Assembly: GCA_029210965.1 (NCBI GenBank)
Contig: JARGFZ010000004.1
Span: forward strand, 1 to 64,000
Direction of reading: 5' to 3'
DNA from: a bacterium
GTDB lineage: Bacteria > BMS3Abin14
DNA: 64,000 nucleotides
Every line of letters begins with the position of its first letter. The first letter of the stretch is position 1. Under the pieces are notes generated by a model that worked only from the letters and a program-made list of their open reading frames with translations, was not told the origin of the DNA and did no database searches. The position numbers and the translations under genes were made by a program. This document shows positions 18,265-26,926 of this stretch, piece by piece.

Positions 18265-18978
18265 TCACTGCTCTCTCCCTTTTTCCCCGTTTAACACCTC
18301 GAACAGCATGCCCTCAGTCTCCTCCAGGTGCTCGCGCATAACGTCCGCGGCGAGTCCCCCTTCACCAGCCTTGATGGCAGCAAGGATCTCCTTGTGGCGG
18401 GCAAGTGACATCTGCGGCCTGCTTTCAAGCTGCAGGTATTTGTCACGGGTTTCCGCCAGGGAATCCAGCAGGCTGTCCATAATGCTGATGAGGATCTTGT
18501 TCTTGGCAGCCTTGAAAATGAGATCGTGAAGTGTCTTCTCAGGGGTTAGCTGGGGATCACTGATGGTCAGTAGTTGTTCCTGCATGTTCACGATCTGTTC
18601 CATCTCATCTATTTCAGCCGGGGTGGCCCGTTGGGCAGCCAGATCGGCCAGTTGAGGTTCAATGAGCCGTCGCATCTCGAACAGTTCCAGTTGATCGAAC
18701 TTCTCCTTCATTATTACAGCTGCGAAAGGTTCGATTAATAGTTCAATGGGCTGTTGGGAGATGTATGTCCCGTCCCCCTGCCTGCTCACCAGAAACCTCT
18801 GGCTCTCCAGGGCTCTGAGAGCTTCCCTTACCGACGGTCTGCTCACCTTGAATGCTGCGGCAAGCTCCCTCTCGGCAGGCAGTTGATCTCCGGTTTTAAG
18901 CTTACCCTGCTCGATCATGTCCTTGATCTTGAAAACGATCTCTTCGTAAATTCTGGTTTTTTTAACAGGTTTAAACAT
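18265..18978 (-). CDS. FadR/GntR-family regulator (FCD domain)
   Basis: DNA-binding transcription factor of 237 residues. The N-terminal GntR winged helix-turn-helix is IYEEIVFKIKDMIEQGKL followed by LPAERELAAAF and VSRPSVREALRAL. The C-terminal all-helical FCD effector domain has the metal/ligand-type residues in RRLIEPQLADLAA, LHDLIFKAAKN and ARHKEILAAIKAG. The ATG at 18978 (MFKPVKKTR) is chosen for the GGGGAC ribosome site and family start; an upstream start at 19077 would add 33 unrelated residues. FCD regulators usually respond to organic acids. The adjacent genes give no clear target. Confidence 0.9.
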   Translation of the reverse strand: MFKPVKKTRIYEEIVFKIKDMIEQGKLKTGDQLPAERELAAAFKVSRPSVREALRALESQRFLVSRQGDGTYISQQPIELLIEPFAAVIMKEKFDQLELFEMRRLIEPQLADLAAQRATPAEIDEMEQIVNMQEQLLTISDPQLTPEKTLHDLIFKAAKNKILISIMDSLLDSLAETRDKYLQLESRPQMSLARHKEILAAIKAGEGGLAADVMREHLEETEGMLFEVLNGEKGREQ

Positions 18979-19141
18979 AGGCGTCCCCGTAAACACTTTG
19001 TGGAAGAAACCCGTGGCAACGGATCCTGATTTCCCCCATGCCAGCTTTATACCATATAATGGGGACCTAAAGCACAAAATAAACTGCGGGGGATAGAATC
19101 ATGTAGGAAAACCGACTCAAATCGGTCGGTTCTTGTTTGTC

Positions 19142-19169
19142 TTGATTTCAATCTATTCTTCCGTATAAT
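19142..19169 (+). promoter_or_regulatory. Sigma-70-type promoter
   Basis: TTGATT, 16-base spacer, then a perfect TATAAT, placed 51 bases before the ATG of the small CxxC protein gene. Confidence 0.75.
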
Positions 19170-19219
19170 GTGCCCTCGTTCAATGGAACCCAATATTATA
19201 ATACTGAGGAGATAAAAGG

Positions 19220-19492
19220 ATGTATTTTGATGATGGAAGAGTCACAATTAGGGAATGTCCGTGTTGCACCGAAGTTCATGAATACGACATTCAACTGATC
19301 ACCAAACCCATGCAGGTCATGCTCACCGATAATAAAGAGGCAGATAAATGTTCTACCCCCATCGAAGGTAAATACCTCTGCCCCAAAACCAACGAGGAAT
19401 TCGAGCATGAGGTTAACGTGATCCACCGATTCTACGAAATGCTCCGGGGCATCGAAACGAGGCTCGTGACTGAGAAAGCGGAAGAGGAATAG
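19220..19492 (+). CDS. Conserved-looking small CxxC protein
   Basis: A 90-residue soluble protein with a zinc-ribbon-like pair: RECPCCTEVHEY near residue 12 and a CSTP...YLCPKTNEEF segment further on. A GGAG ribosome site precedes the ATG. It is a self-contained unit with a consensus promoter upstream and a terminator hairpin downstream. No family recognised; a metal-binding or redox role is only suggested by the cysteines. Confidence 0.75.
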   Translation: MYFDDGRVTIRECPCCTEVHEYDIQLITKPMQVMLTDNKEADKCSTPIEGKYLCPKTNEEFEHEVNVIHRFYEMLRGIETRLVTEKAEEE

Positions 19493-19540
19493 ATTCCCTG
19501 ATCCGCCTGTCACACTGCTGACACAGCCGAATTTTTGAAA

Positions 19541-19569
19541 GGCCGCCTCTTACCCGGGGCGGTCTTTTT
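19541..19569 (+). terminator. Rho-independent terminator
   Basis: Stem GGCCGCC / GGCGGTC (one G-U pair) followed by five T, 48 bases after the stop of the small CxxC gene. Confidence 0.8.
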
Positions 19570-19702
19570 AGTTCCAGATCTCAGATCTCAAAAATGACCA
19601 TGTTTATACTCGCACACAAACACCCACCACCCTTTTTCCACAGCCGGTCCTTTTTCTGGTAAAATCATGATCCGGCCGTTCTGAAAACCAAAGGATGAAA
19701 AA

Positions 19703-20074
19703 TTGAGAAAAGTGTTTCTTCCGATCCTGATCCTGGTCCCCCTCCTCTTCTCTTGCTCGTCAGGCAAACCCCCCATCGAACTCTTTCAGGACAATGTGGA
19801 AAAAATGGTTCTGGTGGACCGCGCGATGGAGTTCAGGGAGGAGGTCACGAATATCAGCATTGTCAACACGACGGGATACGAGGACCAGGTGGAAGTTGAG
19901 GTCCGTGTAGAGGGTTGGGCCGTGCACCGCGACCTCGTCATTGGTGCAACCCTGCCTGTCTCAAAAGAAAAAAAGCCGGGTTGGGCCACCTGGAAGTTTT
20001 TCCTGGTAAAAGAGGACGATGCCTGGATCATCATGGAAAAGTTCAAGGTGGCGGAGGGGTTTGACGAACAGTAG
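19703..20074 (+). CDS. Small lipoprotein
   Basis: A 123-residue lipoprotein starting at a TTG (AAAGGA lies upstream). The signal peptide MRKVFLPILILVPLLFSC ends in lipobox LFSC, followed by SSGKPP. The mature part looks like a single alpha/beta domain (VEVEVRVEGWAVHRDLVIGA, WKFFLVKEDDAWIIMEKFKV), reminiscent of small NTF2/DUF-type periplasmic domains, but I cannot name the family. Membrane-anchored; function unknown. Confidence 0.75.
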   Translation: MRKVFLPILILVPLLFSCSSGKPPIELFQDNVEKMVLVDRAMEFREEVTNISIVNTTGYEDQVEVEVRVEGWAVHRDLVIGATLPVSKEKKPGWATWKFFLVKEDDAWIIMEKFKVAEGFDEQ

Positions 20075-20193
20075 ACAGGAGCCAGGAGAGTACTACGTGT
20101 TTGGATGATATAGTCAAGCTTTTCGCGTTACGCCTGACTTACCAACTCATCTAAAAGGATCCTCAACATCAAACAGTAAACCCCAAACTGCCT

Positions 20194-20514
20194 TTAAAGA
20201 ACCTTCCCCAGCACCAGAAACAATACCATCCCTACCCCCACAGACAGGATCAGATTTTTTGACCTGTAAGAGACAATAAAAGTTACCACCCCCGCCAGAC
20301 TGTAGGGATTTATTAAGGACAGTGTCACGGCCGAGCCTGGCAGCAGAAGATAAGGAGTGACAAGGGCTGTGAGGACCGCGAAGGGAATGAATGTCAGATA
20401 ATGCTCCCACCACGGTGAGATACGCACCCTGGATACTGATGCAGTGAAAAGTGCCCTGCACAGATAGGTCACCGCCGTCATGGCTAGGCAGGCGAGGATG
20501 AGTTCAACTCTCAT
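20194..20514 (-). CDS. azlD: AzlD-family branched-chain amino acid export subunit
   Basis: A 106-residue membrane protein with about four helices, the small partner of AzlC. Recognised from its size, MTAVTYLCRALF near the N-terminus, PFAVLTALVTPYLL, and its overlap with an AzlC gene. Its start overlaps the azlC stop by 11 bases, implying translational coupling. Homologous pairs (AzlCD, YgaZH) export branched-chain amino acids. Confidence 0.88.
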   Translation of the reverse strand: MRVELILACLAMTAVTYLCRALFTASVSRVRISPWWEHYLTFIPFAVLTALVTPYLLLPGSAVTLSLINPYSLAGVVTFIVSYRSKNLILSVGVGMVLFLVLGKVL

Positions 20515-21229
20515 TTTTCGACTCCCTGAATAACGTCGCGGCTGCCAAAGGTACCAGAAGTCCGGCGGCGAAAAGATGCCAGTGTCCCCCCGCCAGGGTA
20601 AAAACCAGTAAGGCCGTTACGACAGAAAGCCCGATAACGAACCAATCGGCTCTCCTTCGGAGGGAGGATCCCACCATGGAGATAAAGACAGCCAGCATGG
20701 CGAAATCCAGCTCCCCGGTACCAGGGGTACTAAGCGCCGCCATTGCTTTTCCTGCCAGTGCTCCTGCAAAAGTGCCCACGTTCCAGACTATATATGAACA
20801 GATCGCTGTTCCCGCGAAGTAAGGGATCGATTTTATGGGACCTCCCGGACCGATGGTGTTAAAGGCGTAAGTCTCGTCCACGATCCCAAGAGAAACACCC
20901 AGGAGCTTCCAGGTGTTCGCATCCGGATATTTCCTTCCGATATTAAGACCGTAGAGGAGGTGGCGCAGGTTGACCACCAGGGCCATGGCGGCCAAAGCCC
21001 AGGTGGTGGCACCCTCCTGGATCATGGGAAGAGCGATGAACTGGGATGCCCCGGCGAAGATGGTGAGGGACATGAGGCAGGCTTCCGCCACCGTAAGCCC
21101 GCTGTTTACCGCCAGGACCCCGAACACCAGGGCATAACCGAAGATCACCACCCCTACCGGCAGAAAATGCAGGAACCCGAGCCTCACATCAGACCACAGC
21201 GTTATGTTTTTTCGTTGGGTATTTTCCAT
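20504..21229 (-). CDS. azlC: AzlC-family branched-chain amino acid permease
   Basis: Large subunit of an AzlCD/YgaZH-type exporter, 241 residues from the ATG at 21229 (MENTQRKNITLWSDVRLGFL). Family signatures: GVVIFGYALVFGVLA, SLTIFAGASQFIALPM, RHLLYGLN and DETYAF. An upstream in-frame start at 21334 would add residues coded in an AGAATGC repeat and is rejected. Followed by the overlapping azlD. Confidence 0.92.
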   Translation of the reverse strand: MENTQRKNITLWSDVRLGFLHFLPVGVVIFGYALVFGVLAVNSGLTVAEACLMSLTIFAGASQFIALPMIQEGATTWALAAMALVVNLRHLLYGLNIGRKYPDANTWKLLGVSLGIVDETYAFNTIGPGGPIKSIPYFAGTAICSYIVWNVGTFAGALAGKAMAALSTPGTGELDFAMLAVFISMVGSSLRRRADWFVIGLSVVTALLVFTLAGGHWHLFAAGLLVPLAAATLFRESKNES

Positions 21230-21282
21230 GATGTCAGACGATACGCTCTGACAGTATTCGTGGCAAGAGGGGCGTGGGGAAA

Positions 21283-21312
21283 AGCAGAATGCAGAATGCA
21301 GAACGCAGAAGA
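21283..21312. repeat. GCAGAAT heptamer repeat
   Basis: Four imperfect copies of GCAGAAT/GCAGAAC directly upstream of azlC. Further phrase repeats follow at 21390-21425 (GACGCGG) and 21440-21475 (CTTCTACTTCTACTC). Confidence 0.8.
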
Positions 21313-21484
21313 AACCCGCAGACTGTGCGATCAATAACCCGAAACCTTAAACCTGAGGTGTGGGGGTTTGGGGGTGTGAGAGCGTGGGAAATGACACGGA
21401 GACGCGGGGACGCGGTGCGGGAAAGCCAGGCAGGATTAGCTACTACTCATACTTCTACTTCTACTCATACTGAATACCCCCACT

Positions 21485-21865
21485 TCACTTCCCGGTCCCG
21501 GTAGGCCCATTGCCCATCATCACCAGGGCTCCTGAAGCGAGGCCGCTGAAACTGGCTCCGGCCATGAGGGCATGGTTCAAGGGGACTCGCACTGCCTCAG
21601 CCGCGCCGCCACCGGTGCCGGTCATCACGCCGTACAGGATCGCACCCCCCGCAAAGAGAAGCAGGGGCACCAGCAGATCCTTTCGCCGGATAAAGACCAC
21701 ACAGGCAACTGCCTGCCCAGCCAAAAACAGGAGGACGAAGAGCAGCCCGAGACGGTCCATCACCTCGATCCCCAGGGTGGAGGATCCCCGGGATGATATA
21801 ACCAGCCCAAAGAGGATAAAGGAAGCGGCGGCCAGACAGCCGCCTACGAGACGGTTAATGATCAT
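21485..21865 (-). CDS. Four-helix membrane protein, unknown
   Basis: A 126-residue hydrophobic protein with about four transmembrane segments (CLAAASFILFGLVISS, LGLLFVLLFLAGQAVACVVF, VPLLLFAGGAILYGV, HALMAGASFSGLASGALVMM). No family recognised and no clear ribosome site. Overlapping frames on the other strand look like shadows. Moderate confidence that this is a real gene. Confidence 0.5.
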   Translation of the reverse strand: MIINRLVGGCLAAASFILFGLVISSRGSSTLGIEVMDRLGLLFVLLFLAGQAVACVVFIRRKDLLVPLLLFAGGAILYGVMTGTGGGAAEAVRVPLNHALMAGASFSGLASGALVMMGNGPTGTGK

Positions 21866-21892
21866 GGCGAGAGTATAGGGTAAATTATTCCA

Positions 21893-21950
21893 GGTTCCAA
21901 GTCCTGTCCTGGACAGTCCTGGACCTGGTCAAAGATCCAGTTCAAGTTCT
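21893..21950. repeat. TCCTGGAC phrase repeat
   Basis: Imperfect copies of GTCCTGGACA and CCTGGACCTGG, related to strings at 2566-2610 and 31243-31290. Confidence 0.6.
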
Positions 21951-22075
21951 GGTTCCGGAAAAACCGTATGAGGGCCCGGTTTGCCACCTTGCTCCAGAAG
22001 CAGATACAGTTAAGTAACCGTTCACAGAACCAGGCGCCGCGCACCCGGACCTCCCGTCCTTTCTACTACCTTCTC

Positions 22076-22732
22076 TTATTTCCCCAGGGCAACGGAAACG
22101 GCTGACAGGATGCCGAGGATAACAAACAGGGCCCCGATCCCCGTGCGAACACGGCCCAGCAGCACTTCACCCACCTTCATGTGGAACTTCCCTGCCACAG
22201 TACAAATGAGCACGAACCAGGTCATGGCTCCGAAAACGATCCCTCCACCGATAAAAAAAGACTGCCTGGCAAACAGATGCCCCGAACTCAGCCCCAGGAA
22301 GGCGAAGGCCGCCAGATAAAAAGTCAGGGTAAAGGGGTTGGAAAGGACCAGGGTGAAGTTTAGAAACCCGAGCTGCCACGGTCCGAAATTCTCTTTAATG
22401 CCGTTTTGTTTAAGCGACCGGAGAGTAAACAGCTTTACGCCCATGGCGATCAGGAGGGCGCTGCCGATAAGCTTGAGCCAGAACCTTGCACCCAGGATGG
22501 CTGTCGTAATGTACCCGGCGCTCAGAGCCGCGATAACTCCGAAAACAGCATCACCGGCAGCCGCCCCGAGAGTGGGCCAGAAAGCCAGCCAGAACCCCAT
22601 TGTCATGGCGCGCTGGATGGTCAGTATGCTGATGGGACCGATGGGAGCTGCTGCAGCCAGCGCCACACCCGCAGAGAGGAAAAACAGCAGGGGACCCGAT
22701 GGGTCACCCGAGATCATGGTTTCCGGGTACAT
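22076..22732 (-). CDS. LysE-family amino acid exporter
   Basis: Inner-membrane efflux protein of the LysE/RhtB family, 218 residues from ATG 22732 (MYPETMISG). The family hallmark near the N-terminus is AAPIGPISILTIQRAMTMG. About six hydrophobic helices follow, with the conserved NFTLVLSNPFTLTFYLA segment in the middle. The start is uncertain (22765 is possible) because no clear ribosome site is seen for either. It probably exports an amino acid or related compound. Confidence 0.85.
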   Translation of the reverse strand: MYPETMISGDPSGPLLFFLSAGVALAAAAPIGPISILTIQRAMTMGFWLAFWPTLGAAAGDAVFGVIAALSAGYITTAILGARFWLKLIGSALLIAMGVKLFTLRSLKQNGIKENFGPWQLGFLNFTLVLSNPFTLTFYLAAFAFLGLSSGHLFARQSFFIGGGIVFGAMTWFVLICTVAGKFHMKVGEVLLGRVRTGIGALFVILGILSAVSVALGK

Positions 22733-22899
22733 GATATTAATAGTACCAAGAGATCGGTAAACCACAAGTTCAAGGAGACAGACGCCAGGCCCAAAACTTC
22801 CTTGTCTCTTGTGTCCCGGAACCCGGGACGGCTTTCCACTTTTACCTGTTACCTTTTATTGTGATGTCACCATAATGCATACTGCGCCACCCGGGGTTA

Positions 22900-23523
22900 C
22901 TACAGCACCTTGTACACCCAGATGTCGTGGACCACTTCCTGCTCCTTCTCAGCGAAAGACTGGTGGCCCTTCTTTTCCAGCAGTTGCCACTTACCTTCAG
23001 CATCCAGATCCTTGATAATATCCTCGAACCCCATGGAATCGTAAGCGTCTGTCCTGAGAGAATACAGGAGGTGTCCCCCGGGTTTTGTCACCCGGACCAT
23101 CTCGTTCAGGGACTTGGCGGGAGCGTGGCTGAAGGTAAGGACACCCGCACACACGACAGCGTCAAAGGAATCATCGGGGAAACCAAGCGTCTCAGCCAGG
23201 TCCATCTGGTGAAACTCTCCATAGACGCCTTTTTCCCGGGCCTTATTAAGCATCTCATTGGAGAGATCCATAGCTACCAGGTCACCGTAGCCCAGCGCTC
23301 CGAGATATCGCCCCACCAGCCCTGTTCCGGCACCCGCATCCAGGATCCTGCCGCTTCTGGGAGTCAAGTGGGATAGCTCCTCCGCGATCAGCTGAGGGAT
23401 CTGCCAACCGTAGTCCTCTTCCAGCTCCTGGTCATAACTTTCCGCCCACTCATCGTACCGCTCAGCCAGCTCCTCATTGTTCTTTGAAGAGTAGATCCAC
23501 TTGAGTCTGTCTTCCCTGGACAT
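22900..23523 (-). CDS. Class I SAM-dependent methyltransferase
   Basis: Soluble methyltransferase of 207 residues. SAM-binding motif I is ILDAGAGTGLVGRYL (about residues 60-74), the acidic loop is VAMDLSNEML, and motif post-I/II is FDAVVCAGVLTF, with VRVTKPGGHLLYSLR closing the fold. A strong AAGGAGAAG ribosome site precedes the ATG. The substrate is not predictable; the N-terminal SSKNNEELAERYDEWAESYD is typical of small-molecule (ubiquinone/menaquinone-like or WBSCR27-like) methyltransferases. Confidence 0.9.
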   Translation of the reverse strand: MSREDRLKWIYSSKNNEELAERYDEWAESYDQELEEDYGWQIPQLIAEELSHLTPRSGRILDAGAGTGLVGRYLGALGYGDLVAMDLSNEMLNKAREKGVYGEFHQMDLAETLGFPDDSFDAVVCAGVLTFSHAPAKSLNEMVRVTKPGGHLLYSLRTDAYDSMGFEDIIKDLDAEGKWQLLEKKGHQSFAEKEQEVVHDIWVYKVL

Positions 23524-23629
23524 AGCTTCTCCTTGTTGTCATTTTTTTAAAATTTAACATAATTCACTCCATCTGTTCAAGGCTCCCCTTGTGGCCTCTG
23601 GTACCCTTCACATCGCCACGGACACAGGA

Positions 23630-23660
23630 ACGGCCCCGGGGAAAGATACCCCGGGGCCGT
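23630..23660 (-). terminator. GC-rich terminator-like hairpin
   Basis: Perfect 12-bp stem ACGGCCCCGGGG / CCCCGGGGCCGT with a seven-base loop, 27 bases past the stop of the propeller gene. There is no U-tract on either side, so termination strength is uncertain. Confidence 0.55.
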
Positions 23661-23686
23661 AAGAGATGACTATGAACGGTTTACGC

Positions 23687-24607
23687 CTAGGGAGCGGCGA
23701 TATAGGGCGCCAACTCGGTGCTCCAGGCAATGACCCCGCCTGCGCTGACAGGGTAGTGATCGTCGACCAGGTTGTCTGTCACCTGGGTCACCACCGGCGA
23801 AGCGGCGTTCAGGTCGTAGTAATAGACCTCGTAGTCCGTGTCGTCGCCATCGGCGCACCAGGTGATAAGACCGTTGTCCACCCGCGGATAATAGTCATAG
23901 ATGGCGTTGTCGGTCACCGGAACCACCACAAAGGTGGAGGCACCTACACTGATATCGGCGTAGTAGATCTCCGGATCGCTGCCGTCAGAGGCCCTCCAGG
24001 TGATGATGCCATCGTCAATATCAACGTCCTTGTCATCGTAGTCAGGGTTGTCGCTCACCTGGACCAGGGTGGGCGCCGCGGCGTTGATGTCGTAGTAGAA
24101 GATCTCGTAGTTGCCCTGGGCATCCACGTACTCCTCCCACGCGATGACCCCGTTGCTGATGGCCGGGTTCTCGCTGTAGTCGGTGCCGTGGGTGATCTGG
24201 ACGGTTGTGAAAGCAACGGCGTTAATATCCGCGTAGTGGATCTCGTAATAGTCGCCGTAGGTCTGGTAGGCGATGATCCCGTCGTCTATATCAACGTTAT
24301 AGGCTTCCAGGTCCGGAGGGGTAACGGTCCTCACCGGGGAACTGCTGTCCACCGGGGCGGCGTACAGGCGGTAGTTCTCGCTGGTCGTCAGCCAGTAGGT
24401 ATTGCCGCCCGAGGTCACGATGTAGCTTCCGCTTACATCGCGGAACGTTTCATCGGACAGGCGGATGAGCTCGCCCGTTGAGAATTTGTACCGATAGACA
24501 TAATTGCTGTCGTTTCCGTAGTAGGCCCGCCACACGGCCACATCTCCGTTTAGGGAAGGCTCTCCGTCATACCAGATGTTGGTCGTTATCCGCAGAACGC
24601 TGTTCAC
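23687..24607 (-). pseudogene. TolB-like beta-propeller protein, 5' truncated
   Basis: A 306-residue frame built of at least five tandem propeller blades. Each has a tyrosine-rich strand and a recurring DIDDGIITW / NGVIAWEEY / NGLITWCAD block, followed by EIYYADI-type strands. The pattern matches TolB/WD40-like PD40 repeats of secreted proteins. No signal peptide, ATG or ribosome site is found. The frame is open upstream only to a TGA about 80 bases before the GTG at 24607, through sequence that does not look like a blade. I infer that the secretion signal and first blades are missing, so it is probably a remnant, although a short cytosolic product is possible. Confidence 0.65.
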
Positions 24608-24710
24608 CGGGTCGCCGATGACGTGCTCCTTCAGCTTTTGCTTACACTGCGACTCCTGATTGGGGGGTCATTTCAAAACTATAATGAACCGTCCCCCTGG
24701 GAGCCCTGTT

Positions 24711-24732
24711 CACTGTTCACTGTTCACTGCCT
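24711..24732. repeat. GTTCACT heptamer repeat
   Basis: Three exact consecutive copies of the heptamer GTTCACT plus one base in the gap upstream of the acyltransferase gene. Confidence 0.85.
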
Positions 24733-24926
24733 TAACACTTTCTTCTCCACTTTCCTCTCTCTCCCGATTATCATTCACCATCACCAGTTTGTCCAAGGGT
24801 CGTTTTGAGTATCCCTTATTCCCGGTATTCCTCTTATACTGCAACTGTGTTTGGACTTTGCCCCAACTCCGGACCTGGACTTAAAAAAATGGACTCAAAA
24901 CCATATTTGATCAGGGAGTTCGCCTG

Positions 24927-26144
24927 ATGATCTACAGGATACTGCGTCATCTCGCATATTTCTCGGTGCGTATCTTCTTTCGGCGCATCGAGGTGGAGGG
25001 GGTCGAGAACGTGCCCGAGTCGGGCCCTGTTCTCCTTGTGCCCAACCACCCCAACGCCCTGGTGGACGCTCTCGTGGTCCTGATGCACCTGAAGCGGCCC
25101 ATTTCCATTACAGCAAAGAGCACCCTGGCCGACATCATTATCCTGAGGCAGATGATAAAATCCACCAACGTCATTTTGTTCCACCGCAAAAAAGACGCCG
25201 CAAAGGGCGCGGATCCATCCAGGAATGCCGGCGCCATAGCCCAATGCCGGGAAAGACTTGAACTGGGTGAAGCCATACTCATCTTCTCCGAGGGCCAGAG
25301 CCACTCCGACCCGAGCTTGAGGCCCCTGCGCACCGGCGCGGCCCGCATTGCCCTGGACTATCTGGATCCCGGGCTTGGCCCGGGGCTTACATCCGCGCTG
25401 GATTCCGGAGAAATGGCCGCGAACCTTGCGATCATCCCGGTGGGCCTGCACTTCCCGGAAAAAGACCGGTTCCGCTCGGATGTCTGGGTCCGCTTCGGGA
25501 AGCCCCTCGACCCGGGCAGGTGGCTGAAACTGATTCAGCTCCTTAACCAAGGGTATTAGCAGTTAAAGGAGGACCAGGCCGAAGACATAACGGAGCTTCG
25601 CAAGCGGGTTCAGGCATACCGGGTGGAGCTTCGCGACCTGGGGATAAAACCCTCCGAGGTATACCTCCGGATGCCAGCATGGCGGGTTGTGCGTTTTATC
25701 GTCAGAGAACTTGTGATCCTTGTGGTGGGGTTGCCCATCGCCGCCTGGGGGGCACTTAACCACCTCATCCCGGCTGCCATTATCAGGATGGTTGCAGTAA
25801 CTTTTTCCGTAGAAAAGGACAAGTGGGCCTCCAACGTCATCCTGCCTTCTTTCGTGATCATCCCCTTTTTCTACGTCATCCAGATAGCTGCCGCCTGGTT
25901 CTTCCTGCCCCCGGTGTGGATTCTGCTATACGCCGTCTCCCTGCCTGTTAGCGGACTATTCACCATCCTGTACCGTGACCGGGTGGGGGACATAAGGGAT
26001 CGCACCAGAACTTTTTTCCTGTTCCTTAAGAACCCTGATCTGAGAGAACGGCTCGGCAGCGAAGGGCGGGCCATCATCGATGACCTGACGAAGCTGGAAC
26101 CGAAGACGGAAGCTGGAAGCGAAGCCGGAAGCCGCAGGCGATGA
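24927..26144 (+). pseudogene. Glycerolipid acyltransferase split by in-frame TAG
   Basis: One reading frame of 405 codons is interrupted only by a TAG at 25557-25559. The first part (210 residues) is a PlsC/GPAT-type acyltransferase: NHPNALVDALVV (catalytic histidine motif), TAKSTLADI, ILIFSEGQSHSDP (acyl-acceptor motif) and LAIIPVGLHF. After the stop, the same frame continues without any shift into QLKEDQAEDITELRKRVQ and a C-terminal region with two or three hydrophobic helices (VILVVGLPIAAWGALNHLI, ILPSFVIIPFFYVIQIAAAW), as in longer bacterial acyltransferases. CAG to TAG is a single-base change. The first part could still fold and be active. Readthrough, nonsense mutation or sequence error cannot be separated here. 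Confidence 0.75.
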
Positions 26145-26477
26145 CGGAAGTCCAAAGAACGAAGACGGGAGCTCGTAAATAAAAGACTGAACCCGATTCC
26201 ACAAGGGTACCCCCTATCGTGGAAACATCTGCTGTAATTGATCCTGCAGAAAGGCGGGCTTTTACTCATTGCGGTACACGCCGACCCTGAGAGGGCTGGC
26301 ATCCGGGTGAGTCGCTGGGCACTTGTGCTCCTGAACGCCAAAGCCTGGGCCCACGCCTGATCTCGATTGCCGGGTGAAGGTGGTGGAACCGGCGGGGAAC
26401 GGCGACACTTCCCTCTGCCAGTTTTTCCTTCCAGCCGAGAGGCTTTGTTGAAATGAAGACAGGCAAGACCCCCGGTT
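26145..26477. other. Intergenic; possible coding debris
   Basis: No supported gene. A frame on the plus strand near 26280-26360 (SRWALVLLNAKAWAHA then a stop) looks protein-like, but I cannot match it to a family, so it is left unassigned. Confidence 0.35.
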
Positions 26478-26786
26478 TTATTTTGACCAGCAGACAACTA
26501 TCAATAACAATCCGAGATTGTATATGAAGCTGTCATTAGCGGAAACTGCCTGGGTGGCTGTGTCCGTAATTGTCTTTATATCAATGACCCCTCCCTCCAA
26601 CTCGATCTTTTCGAGAACGATAAATGCCTGTTGGACAGTTTTTAATGCCATCACCGCCATGCTGGCGGACACCGTAAACATCAAAGCAATGCGGCGTTTA
26701 TAATATCCTGAACGAACATGGCCAAGGCCTGGGAAAATTAATCCGGATAACAGAGCTCCTTTTAATGAATTATTCATTATGCTCAT
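26478..26786 (-). CDS. Small membrane protein, possibly truncated
   Basis: A 102-residue protein beginning MSIMNNSLKGALLSGLIFPGLGHVRSGYYKRR, a pattern common in short two- or three-helix membrane proteins with a conserved GLIFPGLG turn. A central hydrophilic stretch follows, then a final helix LGLLLIVVCWSK that stops abruptly. Relatives usually continue past the tryptophan into a short tail, so a frameshift near the end is possible. Function unknown. Confidence 0.55.
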   Translation of the reverse strand: MSIMNNSLKGALLSGLIFPGLGHVRSGYYKRRIALMFTVSASMAVMALKTVQQAFIVLEKIELEGGVIDIKTITDTATQAVSANDSFIYNLGLLLIVVCWSK

Positions 26787-26926
26787 CCTTAACGTTCTTT
26801 CAAACTTCCAGGCAGAACTTCACATGCCGGAATATGCATTTTAGCATAAACACGAAATTTGGAATGAAGTGGTGCTTAAGCTAATCAGGGTTGACCGACT
26901 CCTGCCGGGATATTAAGGTGTTTCCC

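Noticed and set aside
24661-24700. Insertion-sequence end near the propeller gene
   Set aside because: GGGGGGTCATT and AATGAACCGTCCCCC look like degenerate inverted ends, but the match is imperfect and no transposase is adjacent.
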